A stretch of 6,735 nucleotides of DNA from an uncultured Clostridia bacterium (lineage in GTDB: Bacteria > Bacillota > Clostridia > Oscillospirales > Oscillospiraceae). The stretch's first letter is position 1; the number at the start of each line of letters is the position of its first letter. The stretch covers positions 1-6,735 of the forward strand of contig CAMGRA010000047.1 of assembly GCA_946061345.1 (NCBI GenBank), written 5' to 3'. The notes beneath the pieces were generated by a model, which was not told the origin of the DNA, searched no databases, and worked only from the letters and a program-made list of their open reading frames with translations. Made by a program: the position numbers and the translations under genes. Below are positions 1 through 5,572 of this stretch, piece by piece.

Positions 1-8
1 CGGCGTTG

Positions 9-43
9 AAAACCGATTGAAATGAATATTTTAATCGGTTTTT
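9..43 (+). terminator. Terminator-like AT-rich hairpin
   Basis: Bases 9-23 can pair with 28-42 around a four-base loop; the core is AAAACCGATT (9-18) against AATCGGTTTT (33-42), with one G-T pair above it. A run of five T lies at 39-43, partly shared with the stem. An A-tract, stem and T-tract in this order fit an intrinsic terminator for a plus-strand gene lying left of the window. The mirrored tracts could also work in the other direction. The stem is poor in GC, so its strength is uncertain. Confidence 0.5.
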
Positions 44-96
44 ATACTAGAATCTGATAAAAAGCTTTAAAGCTTTTTATCAGATTCTAGTATAAA
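41..96. repeat. Perfect 56-bp palindrome without a spacer
   Basis: Bases 41-68 are the exact reverse complement of 69-96, giving 28-base arms with no central loop. The centre is the AT-rich sequence AAGCTTTAAAGCTT. The palindrome directly abuts, and slightly overlaps, the hairpin at 9-43. On either strand the RNA would fold into one long AU-rich hairpin. The sequence does not reveal whether it is a transcription stop, a remnant of a mobile element or a protein-binding dyad. Confidence 0.85.
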
Positions 97-130
97 TTGT
101 GCGTAGGGCGCGCCGACCCCGGCGCGCCGC
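94..130. repeat. GTAGGG-headed GGCGCGCC palindrome, copy 1
   Basis: The block starts AAATTGTGCGTAGGG and continues into two GGCGCGCC octamers (107-114 and 121-128). These give a 9-bp stem (107-115 with 120-128) around four bases. It is directly repeated at 401-436, where the first octamer is altered. The identical 15-base lead-in shows that the two copies belong to one repeat family. Confidence 0.75.
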
Positions 131-290
131 TCAAAAACCTCTGCACCCGTAGGGACTGGCCTCCCGGACTGTCCGTCTGAAAATTTGACCTCGTTGGGCA
201 AATTTTCAGCATCGCCGGGGGATTTCTGGGCAGGAACGATTTTGGAACATCGAATTCCAAAAATCGTTTTGGGCCATCGGGGACGCTGGC

Positions 291-415
291 CCCTACGCAC
301 GATTTGCCGTTCCTGCCGTAGGGGCGGCTATCAGCCGCCCGATGGGAGGCAGTTTTGTTATTGGCGGGCGGCTGATAGCCGCCCCTACGGTAAGAATGGT
401 AAATTGTGCGTAGGG
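291..415. repeat. Long inverted repeat with 50-base arms
   Basis: Arm 291-340 pairs with arm 366-415 around a 25-base spacer. The inner 25 bases (316-340 with 366-390) are a perfect match, and the outer 25 contain five mismatches. Each arm also holds a smaller palindrome, GGCGGCT-atc-AGCCGCC in the left arm. On the plus-strand RNA, four of the five mismatches would be G-U pairs (315/391, 309/397, 306/400, 301/405) and one is C-A (313/393). No gene is encoded. It looks like a small REP- or MITE-like structure of unknown function. Confidence 0.8.
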
Positions 416-436
416 CGCGACCACTGGGCGCGCCGC
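401..436. repeat. GTAGGG-headed GGCGCGCC repeat, copy 2
   Basis: This direct repeat of 94-130 shares the 15-base lead AAATTGTGCGTAGGG and the terminal GGGCGCGCCGC or GGCGCGCCGC. The central part differs by substitutions and one missing base, which spoils the first GGCGCGCC octamer. The lead-in is shared with the right arm of the inverted repeat at 291-415, so the two repeat units are nested at their edges. Confidence 0.7.
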
Positions 437-446
437 ATTTTCATTC

Positions 447-461
447 GTCTGCGAAGCAGAC
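447..461. repeat. Small perfect hairpin
   Basis: GTCTGC (447-452) and GCAGAC (456-461) form a six-base stem around GAA. It has no T-tract on either side, so I do not call it a terminator. It sits between the second GGCGCGCC repeat and the heptamer array. Confidence 0.5.
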
Positions 462-470
462 ACATCCGTT

Positions 471-505
471 ATTCACTATTCACCGTTCACTGTTCACTAT
501 TCACT
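471..505. repeat. Five tandem heptamers (RTTCACY)
   Basis: Five 7-base units in a row read ATTCACT, ATTCACC, GTTCACT, GTTCACT and ATTCACT. There are no spacers, and the unit is far too short for a CRISPR repeat. It is a microsatellite-like array that may vary in copy number between strains. Confidence 0.85.
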
Positions 506-516
506 GAACGAGACGT

Positions 517-610
517 CCGCATCCTTTCGCGGGCGGCTGATAGCTGCGCAGCCGTTGGCAAGGAACGAGCCTTACGGATGCGGCGTGCCCTTTACGGGTG
601 CCGCCCCTAC
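517..610. repeat. Degenerate GTAGGG-family palindromic element
   Basis: GCGGGCGGCTGATAGC at 529-544 matches the right arm of the inverted repeat at 291-415. The element ends in GCCGCCCCTAC (600-610), the closing motif of that family. Between them are smaller pairs: CCGCATCC (517-524) with GGATGCGG (576-583), and AAGG (560-563) with CCTT (570-573). I read it as a diverged or composite copy. The boundaries are approximate. Confidence 0.5.
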
Positions 611-630
611 AGTAGACGTGCGTTTTTTGT

Positions 631-657
631 CGTAGGGCACGGCGACTCTGCCGTGCC
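631..657. repeat. 27-bp palindromic element just beyond dapF, left copy
   Basis: GCACGGC (637-643) pairs with GCCGTGC (650-656) around a six-base loop, and the element is headed by CGTAGGG. All 27 bases recur exactly, in opposite orientation, at 6597-6623 just past asd. It lies seven bases from the dapF stop codon. It could form the 3' end hairpin of the thrC-dapF transcript, but no U-tract follows in the minus direction; that strand has an A-run there. Confidence 0.75.
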
Positions 658-664
658 GTGAGTA

Positions 665-1462
665 TCAGGCGATCTCCCCGGTGAAGATAACGTCGGCCGG
701 GCCGGTCAGGAAAATCTCCACCGCGCCGTTTTCGGATGTTATGTCAACCAAAAGACTGCCGCCATCATTGGTCAGCTCCACCTGTCTGCCGCTGACCAGA
801 CCCCGGAGGGTCAGGGCAGCTGCCGTGGCGCCGTTGCCCGTGCCGCAGGCCAGGGTGAAGTCCTCCACGCCCCGCTCAAAGGTCAGCAGGCGCACCCGGT
901 TTTCCCCCTCCAGGCAGCACAGGTTGACATTGGCACCCCGGGGGAATTCCGCCGCACTGCGCAGCTTTCGGGCAAGCTCCCGCAAAGCTGCACGATCCTG
1001 CGTCAGGTCGGTCATCACCACTGCGTGGGGGATGCCCGGATCACCCAGCTCCATATAGTCGCAGGTCACCCCTGCCGCCACGGTCTGCAAATGCAGCACC
1101 GTGGGCGAATTGAGGCGGATGCGATACTGGTTTTCCGCCACGCGGTGGCCGGTGACCAGGCCCGCCGGCGTCTCGATGCGCTGGATGTCGCCGGAAATGC
1201 CGTGGTCGTGGCAGAAACGGCAGATACACCTGGCACCGTTGCCGCACATTTCCGCGGTGGAGCCGTCGTTGTTGTAAAAGCGCATTTTGCAGTCGCCGTC
1301 CTGTTCCGGCCGCTCCACCAGCATCATGCCGTCGGCACCCACGCCGAAATGCCGGTCGCACAGGCGCTTTGCCAGGGCAGCCGGGTCGGTGATGTTGCCG
1401 TCCCGGTTATCCAGCAGGACGAAATCGTTCCCCGCGCCGCAGTATTTGTAGAATTTCAGCAT
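665..1462 (-). CDS. dapF: Diaminopimelate epimerase
   Basis: This cytoplasmic, cofactor-independent epimerase converts LL-diaminopimelate to meso-diaminopimelate, the penultimate step to lysine and a source of the peptidoglycan cross-linking residue. The product is 265 residues, close to the family norm of about 275. Visible signatures are the opening GAGNDF (residues 9-14), GVGADG (40-45), and the first catalytic cysteine C73 in N-N-D-G-S-T-A-E-M-C-G-N-G-A-R, which fits the family signature. The second catalytic cysteine is C206 in TLACGTG. The run ERGVEDFTLACGTG has one residue more than the common ERGVGETLACGTG. The ATG is preceded by GAGG with five bases between. It lies seven bases after the thrC stop, so the two genes are almost certainly co-transcribed and perhaps translationally coupled. 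Confidence 0.96.
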   Translation of the reverse strand: MLKFYKYCGAGNDFVLLDNRDGNITDPAALAKRLCDRHFGVGADGMMLVERPEQDGDCKMRFYNNDGSTAEMCGNGARCICRFCHDHGISGDIQRIETPAGLVTGHRVAENQYRIRLNSPTVLHLQTVAAGVTCDYMELGDPGIPHAVVMTDLTQDRAALRELARKLRSAAEFPRGANVNLCCLEGENRVRLLTFERGVEDFTLACGTGNGATAAALTLRGLVSGRQVELTNDGGSLLVDITSENGAVEIFLTGPADVIFTGEIA

Positions 1463-1469
1463 TTTTTCC

Positions 1470-2906
1470 TCACAGCTTTCCCAGAACGTAGGCCTGCATC
1501 TCCTCCCGGGAGATGACGTCCCGGTGGAGGACGGGCTTCTGCCGCAGCTCGGCCAGAGCCTTGGGGACAGGCACGCCGGTCATGGCGTGGAGGCGGTCCA
1601 TGATGTCGAACTCGTCGCCGTCTGCGTCGCCGCCGATGGCGCTGAGGACCGCCGCCGGGAATTTATAGGGCGAGGCCGTGGAGAGGACCACCACCGGCGC
1701 GTCGCTCTCGTAGCCCTCGGCCACGCTCCAGGCCACCGCCGTATGGGTGTCCATCAGGTAGCCGTGCTCCCGCCAGACCCGTCCGATGGCCGCCTTGGTG
1801 CCCTCATCGTCGCAGCAGCCCCAGCCGAACTGTTCATGGAGCTTCTCCAAGAGGGCAGGCGACACGGTATACACGCCCTTTTCCTTCAGGTCGGCCATGT
1901 AACCGGCCACCTCCGCCTCGTTTTCGCAGAGGAAGTAGAGCAGGCGCTCTAAATTGCTGGATACTAAAATGTCCATGGAGGGCGAGAGGGTCTTGTAAAA
2001 CGGCCTGCGGCGGTCATAGATGCCGGTGCGCAGGAAGTCTGTCAAAACGTCGTTGCGGTTGGAGGCGCAGACCAGCCTGCCCACGGGCAGCCCCATGCGC
2101 TTGGCCAGGTAACCTGCCAGAATGTCGCCGAAGTTGCCCGTGGGAACCACGTAGTCCGCCCGGTCGCCCAGTTGGATCCGTCCGGCACGGAGCAGCTCGG
2201 CGTAGGCCTTGAAATAGTAGACCACCTGAGGTGCCAGTCTGCCGATGTTGATGGAATTGGCCGAGGACAACCGCACGCCGCAGCCCTCCGGCACACCGGC
2301 GGAGAAGATGGCCTTCACGCCGTTCTGGGTGTCGTCAAAATTGCCCCGCACGGCGCAGACGCAGACGTTGCCGCCCTCCTGGGTGACCATCTGGGCCTTC
2401 TGCACCTTGGAAACCCCCTCGTCGGGGTAGAAAACGATGATGCGGGTGCCGGGCACATCCCGGAAGCCTGCCAACGCTGCCTTGCCCGTGTCGCCGGAGG
2501 TGGCCGTCAGGATCAGAATCTCGTCCGTCACGCCCTCCTGCCGCCGCGCCGCCGTGATAAGCTGCGGGAGCATGGACAGGGCCACGTCCTTAAAGGCGGA
2601 GGTGGGGCCCCGGAACAGCTCCAAAACGTAGCGGTTTCCCACCTGCACCAGAGGTGTCAGCTCGTCCGTCTCGAATTTTCCCGTGTAGGCCCGCTGCACC
2701 AGGCCGTGCATATCCTCAAAATCCGGCAGCAGGGCGGACAAGACTGCCTCCGCCATGGAAAAGGTGTCCAGCTCCAAAACGGTGCGCCAGTCGAAGTCCT
2801 CCATTGTCCGGGCGACGAACAAACCGCCGTCGGAGGCCAGACCCTGCAAAACCGCTGCTGTGGAGCTGGCGCGGAGATTTTTATTTCTCGTGCTCTGATA
2901 GTCCAT
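1470..2906 (-). CDS. thrC: Threonine synthase (PLP-dependent, long form)
   Basis: ThrC converts O-phospho-homoserine to threonine using pyridoxal phosphate. The product is 478 residues, typical of the long E. coli/yeast-type enzyme. An N-terminal domain contains STR (5-7) and SSTAAVLQGLASDGGLFV (about 14-31). The PLP-binding lysine is K106 in FRGPTSAFKD, followed by the TSGDTGKAAL loop (136-145). A later VPTGNFGD segment is the expected phosphate-binding glycine loop. The chosen ATG has GGAG nine bases upstream and a promoter (2955-2983) just beyond, so the start is well supported. Homoserine kinase, which makes its substrate, is not in the window. Pairing with dapF joins two branches of the aspartate pathway in one short operon, diverging from hom. 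Confidence 0.96.
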   Translation of the reverse strand: MDYQSTRNKNLRASSTAAVLQGLASDGGLFVARTMEDFDWRTVLELDTFSMAEAVLSALLPDFEDMHGLVQRAYTGKFETDELTPLVQVGNRYVLELFRGPTSAFKDVALSMLPQLITAARRQEGVTDEILILTATSGDTGKAALAGFRDVPGTRIIVFYPDEGVSKVQKAQMVTQEGGNVCVCAVRGNFDDTQNGVKAIFSAGVPEGCGVRLSSANSINIGRLAPQVVYYFKAYAELLRAGRIQLGDRADYVVPTGNFGDILAGYLAKRMGLPVGRLVCASNRNDVLTDFLRTGIYDRRRPFYKTLSPSMDILVSSNLERLLYFLCENEAEVAGYMADLKEKGVYTVSPALLEKLHEQFGWGCCDDEGTKAAIGRVWREHGYLMDTHTAVAWSVAEGYESDAPVVVLSTASPYKFPAAVLSAIGGDADGDEFDIMDRLHAMTGVPVPKALAELRQKPVLHRDVISREEMQAYVLGKL

Positions 2907-2935
2907 ATCCTATGTCTCCATTTGAAAAAATTTGC

Positions 2936-2964
2936 TTGCGTTTTTCTTGTCTATATGATATACT
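2936..2964 (+). promoter_or_regulatory. Predicted sigma-A promoter for hom
   Basis: TTGCGT (2936-2941) and TATACT (2959-2964) are 17 bases apart. They are set in an AT-rich gap within otherwise GC-rich DNA. Transcription would begin near 2971, leaving a leader of about 60 bases before the hom ATG. Its -10 overlaps that of the thrC promoter on the other strand. Confidence 0.65.
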
Positions 2965-2983
2965 GTTTTTCAAGAAAATGCAA
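2955..2983 (-). promoter_or_regulatory. Predicted sigma-A promoter for thrC-dapF
   Basis: Read on the minus strand, TTGCAT (complement of 2978-2983) and TATCAT (complement of 2955-2960) are separated by exactly 17 bases. Transcription would start near 2948 and give a leader of about 40 bases before the thrC ATG. The -10 overlaps the -10 of the opposing hom promoter by two bases, so polymerase can probably occupy only one at a time. Confidence 0.6.
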
Positions 2984-3008
2984 GTGTTTTTCTCGGATGG
3001 ACACTTGC
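2980..3008 (+). promoter_or_regulatory. Stem-loop in the hom 5' leader
   Basis: GCAAGTGT (2980-2987) is the perfect complement of ACACTTGC (3001-3008), and two further G-U pairs are possible inside. The hairpin sits just before CCTT (3009-3012), which can itself pair with AAGG (3018-3021) of the hom Shine-Dalgarno sequence. This resembles no riboswitch or T-box that I recognise; the leader is too short for either. It could modulate translation or stabilise the transcript. Confidence 0.45.
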
Positions 3009-3030
3009 CCTTGAAAGAAGGCGCTTTTTG

Positions 3031-4188
3031 ATGAAATATAACAAACCAATGCGCATTGCGCTGCTTGGCTTGGGCACCGTGGGCTACGGTGTCTACGAGT
3101 TCCTGCAGAAACGCTCCGACATGGAGGTGGCCTGCGCCATGAGCCTGGTGGTCCCCGACGGCGTGACCTGCCCCATTGTCAAAAGCATCGACGAGATCCT
3201 CTCCGACGAGAGCATCGACACGGTGGTGGAGGTCATCGGCGGACTGCATCCGGCCTATGAATGGGTCAAAGGCGCCCTCTCGGCAGGCAAAAACGTCATC
3301 ACCGCCAACAAGCTCCTGATTGCCAGGCACTACAGCGAGCTGGTGGCCCTGTCCAAGGAGCGGGGCGTTGCTCTGCGGTGCACGGCGGCGGCCGGCGGCG
3401 GCATCCCCTGGCTGACCAGTCTGAAGCGCTGCGCCGAGCAGGAGCCGGTCATCCGCATCAGCGGCATCATGAACGGCACCACCAATTTCATCCTTGACAC
3501 CATGCACCGCACCGGCGGCAGCTTTGCCGATGCCCTGAAGGAGGCCCAGCGCCTTGGCTACGCCGAGGCCAATCCCGCCGACGATCTCAACGGCGCGGAC
3601 ATCCGCCGCAAGCTGGTCATCTCCTCCAACATCGCCTACGGCGGCGTTGTGAATGAGGACGACGTGGCGGTGGAGGGCATCGAGCACATCCAGGACGTGG
3701 ACATCGCCGCCTTCAAGCGCATGGGCCGGGTCTGCAAGCTCATTGCCGCCTCCCGGAAGCTGGACGGCTGCATCGCCGCCTACATCGAGCCTTCCCTGGT
3801 GCCGCCCTCCATGCCCGAATCGGCCATTCCCGACAACTACAACCTCATCTCCCTCACCGGCCAGCACATTGGCAAGCAGAGCTTCTACGGTCAGGGAGCG
3901 GGCCGTTACCCCACGGCATATAATGTATTGCAGGACTGCGTGGATGTCCTGGGCGGCGTGGACTGCTTCTACACCGACCGGCTGGAGCCTCTGCGCGTGG
4001 ACAACAGCAGCGTCGAGCGGCCCTACTATGTCCGCACCAACGGCGTGGACAAATGGCTGCAAGCAAGGATTGACAAAATGCTCGATTGCGGTATAATGAC
4101 AAAGGCTGTGTCCGTCACTGAGATACACGCCTGGGCAAAGGAGCGCCGGAAGACCGATCCGTCCTGCTTCATTGCTTCTCTTCGCTGA
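3031..4188 (+). CDS. hom: Homoserine dehydrogenase with a short, atypical C-terminus
   Basis: Hom reduces aspartate semialdehyde to homoserine with NAD(P)H, committing flux to threonine and methionine. The 385 residues show the nucleotide-binding GLGTVG (13-18), VVEVIGG (65-71), TANK (91-94), NGTTNFIL (148-155), and the family signature A172 to K194 with E179, D185, D190 and K194. GQGAGRYPTA (287-296) follows. The usual EASVAGGIP motif reads C-T-A-A-A-G-G-G-I-P here (117-126). A full ACT domain would bring the length to about 430 residues; only about 54 residues from Y332 remain, starting YYVR, so the regulatory domain looks reduced. I start at ATG 3031, nine bases after AGAAGG (3016-3021); an in-frame TTG at 3028 is a weaker alternative. 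It is the first gene of hom-aspartokinase-asd. Confidence 0.94.
   Translation: MKYNKPMRIALLGLGTVGYGVYEFLQKRSDMEVACAMSLVVPDGVTCPIVKSIDEILSDESIDTVVEVIGGLHPAYEWVKGALSAGKNVITANKLLIARHYSELVALSKERGVALRCTAAAGGGIPWLTSLKRCAEQEPVIRISGIMNGTTNFILDTMHRTGGSFADALKEAQRLGYAEANPADDLNGADIRRKLVISSNIAYGGVVNEDDVAVEGIEHIQDVDIAAFKRMGRVCKLIAASRKLDGCIAAYIEPSLVPPSMPESAIPDNYNLISLTGQHIGKQSFYGQGAGRYPTAYNVLQDCVDVLGGVDCFYTDRLEPLRVDNSSVERPYYVRTNGVDKWLQARIDKMLDCGIMTKAVSVTEIHAWAKERRKTDPSCFIASLR
4070..4097 (+). promoter_or_regulatory. Consensus sigma-A promoter inside hom, reading into aspartokinase
   Basis: A perfect -35 (TTGACA, 4070-4075) and a perfect -10 (TATAAT, 4092-4097) are separated by 16 bases. They lie within the hom coding sequence, over codons for residues 347-356. 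Transcription would start near 4104, about 106 bases before the aspartokinase ATG. One of only two ATA isoleucine codons I find in hom (I355) falls inside the -10. Such an exact match is unlikely by chance in GC-rich coding DNA, so I infer an internal promoter for aspartokinase and asd. Confidence 0.65.
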
Positions 4189-4209
4189 ATACAAAAAAGG
4201 AGCTATTTC

Positions 4210-5523
4210 ATGCTGAAAGCCTTGAAATTTGGCGGGACCTCCATGGCCGACGCCAAACAATATCAAAAGATCCGCGATATCGTCCGCTCTGATCCGTCCC
4301 GCCGCGTGGTGGTCGTGTCCGCCGCAGGAAAACGTTTTTCCGACGACAACAAGATCACCGACCTGCTCTACCTGTGCTACGCCCACATCCAGTACGGTGT
4401 CTCCTACGACAGCATTTTCGGCCTGATCCAGGAGCGCTACACCCAGATCCGCGACGAGCTGGGCCTGAAAACCGACCTGGAGAGCGAATTTGCCGCCCTG
4501 CGGCAGAAAATGGACAATGGCATCTCCCGGGAGGAGCTGGTGTCCCGGGGCGAGTATTTCTCCGCCCTGCTCATGGCCGAATATCTGGGCTTTGAGTTCA
4601 TTGATGCCACAAAGTGGCTCTTCTTCCGCTATGACGGCACCGTGGATCAGGAGAAATCCTATCCGGCCCTGCGCGCTCTGGTGAAGGACAGGGGCGTCGT
4701 GATTCCCGGCTTCTACGGCCTCATGCCCGACGGCAAGATCCGCACCCTGACCCGCGGCGGCAGCGATATCACCGGTGCTCTTGCGGCAGCCGCCCTGGAT
4801 GCCGACGTCTATGAGAACTGGACCGATGTCTCCGGCATTTTGATGGCCGACCCGCGCATCGTCGACAATCCCAAGACCATCGAGCGGGCCACCTACAGCG
4901 AGCTGCGCCAGCTTTCCTACAGCGGCGCACAGGTGCTCCACGAAATGACGGTCTTCCCCGTGCGGGAGAAGAACATCCCTCTGAACATCCGCAACACCAA
5001 CGACCCGGACCATCCCGGCACCCTGGTCTCCGAGGAGTTCCAGGAGCTGCCCAACGCGCCGCGCTTCATCACCGGCATCGCGGGCAAGAAGGATTTCTCC
5101 ATCGTCACCATCTCCAAGAAGGGCATGGCCGGCGCCGTGGGAACCCTCCGTGCCATTGTGGAGGTCTTTGAGGACAATACGGTGCCCATCTGCTATACCC
5201 CCACGGGCATCGACGTCATCTCCCTGGTGGTGCCCACGGAGAAGCTGACACCTCACCTCTATTCCCTCACCGGCGACCTGCGCACCAAGGTCCGTCCCGA
5301 CAGCATCAAGGTGACGGACAATATCGCCATCGTCGCCGCCGTCGGACGGAAAATGGCCTTCCGCGCCGGTACCTCGGGCAAGATCTTCGCCGCCCTCGGC
5401 CAGCAGGGCATCAACATCCGCATGATCTCCCAGGGTCCGGATGAGCTGAACATTCTGGTGGGCGTGGACGAGAAGGACTACGCCGCCACCATCCGCGTCC
5501 TCTACGACGCGTTTGTGAAATAA
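4210..5523 (+). CDS. lysC: Aspartokinase with two C-terminal ACT domains (YclM/LysC type)
   Basis: It phosphorylates aspartate with ATP to 4-aspartyl phosphate, the first step to lysine, threonine and methionine. The product has 437 residues. The amino-acid kinase domain shows KFGGTS (6-11), VVSAAG (35-40), SRGE (112-115), TRGGSD (181-186) and YENWTDVSGI (201-210). Two ACT-type regulatory regions follow, at about 287-355 and 370-437. Length and layout match monofunctional aspartokinases such as Bacillus YclM (ThrD), which lysine and threonine inhibit together; feedback by these end products here is inference. AAGGAG (4197-4202) precedes the ATG by seven bases. Only 21 bases separate it from the hom stop, yet a strong promoter lies within hom, allowing separate expression. 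The symbol lysC is used generically; yclM or thrD may be closer. Confidence 0.95.
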   Translation: MLKALKFGGTSMADAKQYQKIRDIVRSDPSRRVVVVSAAGKRFSDDNKITDLLYLCYAHIQYGVSYDSIFGLIQERYTQIRDELGLKTDLESEFAALRQKMDNGISREELVSRGEYFSALLMAEYLGFEFIDATKWLFFRYDGTVDQEKSYPALRALVKDRGVVIPGFYGLMPDGKIRTLTRGGSDITGALAAAALDADVYENWTDVSGILMADPRIVDNPKTIERATYSELRQLSYSGAQVLHEMTVFPVREKNIPLNIRNTNDPDHPGTLVSEEFQELPNAPRFITGIAGKKDFSIVTISKKGMAGAVGTLRAIVEVFEDNTVPICYTPTGIDVISLVVPTEKLTPHLYSLTGDLRTKVRPDSIKVTDNIAIVAAVGRKMAFRAGTSGKIFAALGQQGINIRMISQGPDELNILVGVDEKDYAATIRVLYDAFVK

Positions 5524-5531
5524 TAATTTTC

Positions 5532-5549
5532 GGGCGCGGTACGGCGCCC
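5532..5549 (+). other. Short GC hairpin in the aspartokinase-asd gap
   Basis: GGGCGC (5532-5537) pairs with GCGCCC (5544-5549) around six bases in the 49-base gap. There is no T-run after it, so it should not end transcription. It could act as an RNA processing or stability element between the two cistrons. Its GGCGCCCCTGC edge resembles the closing motif of the GTAGGG family. Confidence 0.45.
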
Positions 5550-5572
5550 CTGCAGAAATGGGAGTGTGAACC

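Larger units (their letters stand above)
1..664. other. Gene-free repeat-rich flank left of dapF
   Basis: I find no credible gene in these 664 bases. Open frames crossing the region run through inverted and tandem repeats, lack a convincing ribosome binding site and resemble no protein I know. The left 96 bases are AT-rich and hold two adjacent hairpin-forming sequences. From about 97 onward the DNA is a patchwork of GC-rich palindromes headed by (C)GTAGGG, together with short inverted repeats and a heptamer array. Examples of the inverted repeats are 177-187 with 199-209, and 235-247 with 255-268 with one bulged base. Neither a transposase nor a tRNA is visible. Confidence 0.8.
2935..2984. 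promoter_or_regulatory. Inverted repeat spanning both divergent promoters
   Basis: CTTGCGTTTTTCTTG (2935-2949) on the plus strand is matched by CTTGCATTTTCTTG on the minus strand (complement of 2971-2984). They differ by one substitution and one missing base. Each arm contains the -35 of one promoter, and the dyad centre near 2960 lies on the overlapping -10 elements. It may be an operator for a dimeric regulator, or simply the DNA symmetry that makes a bidirectional promoter. No bound protein can be named. Confidence 0.6.

Noticed and set aside
94..415. Insertion sequence with terminal inverted repeats
   Set aside because: No transposase frame or target-site duplication is visible. Only short inverted ends are present, so a repeat call is as far as the evidence goes.
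471..505. Possible CRISPR array
   Set aside because: The units are seven bases with no spacers, and there are no cas genes.
185..661. A 158-codon plus-strand reading frame left of dapF
   Set aside because: It crosses the inverted repeats, the heptamer array and the 27-bp palindrome, has an Arg/Cys-rich unlikely composition, and shows no ribosome site or recognisable motif.
2907..3030. Possible lysine riboswitch or T-box before hom or thrC
   Set aside because: Both leaders are only about 40-60 bases, too short for either element, and no characteristic motif is seen.
3919..3924. A second TATAAT inside hom
   Set aside because: No acceptable -35 lies 15-19 bases upstream and no extended -10 is present. 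It encodes part of the conserved PTAYN region.
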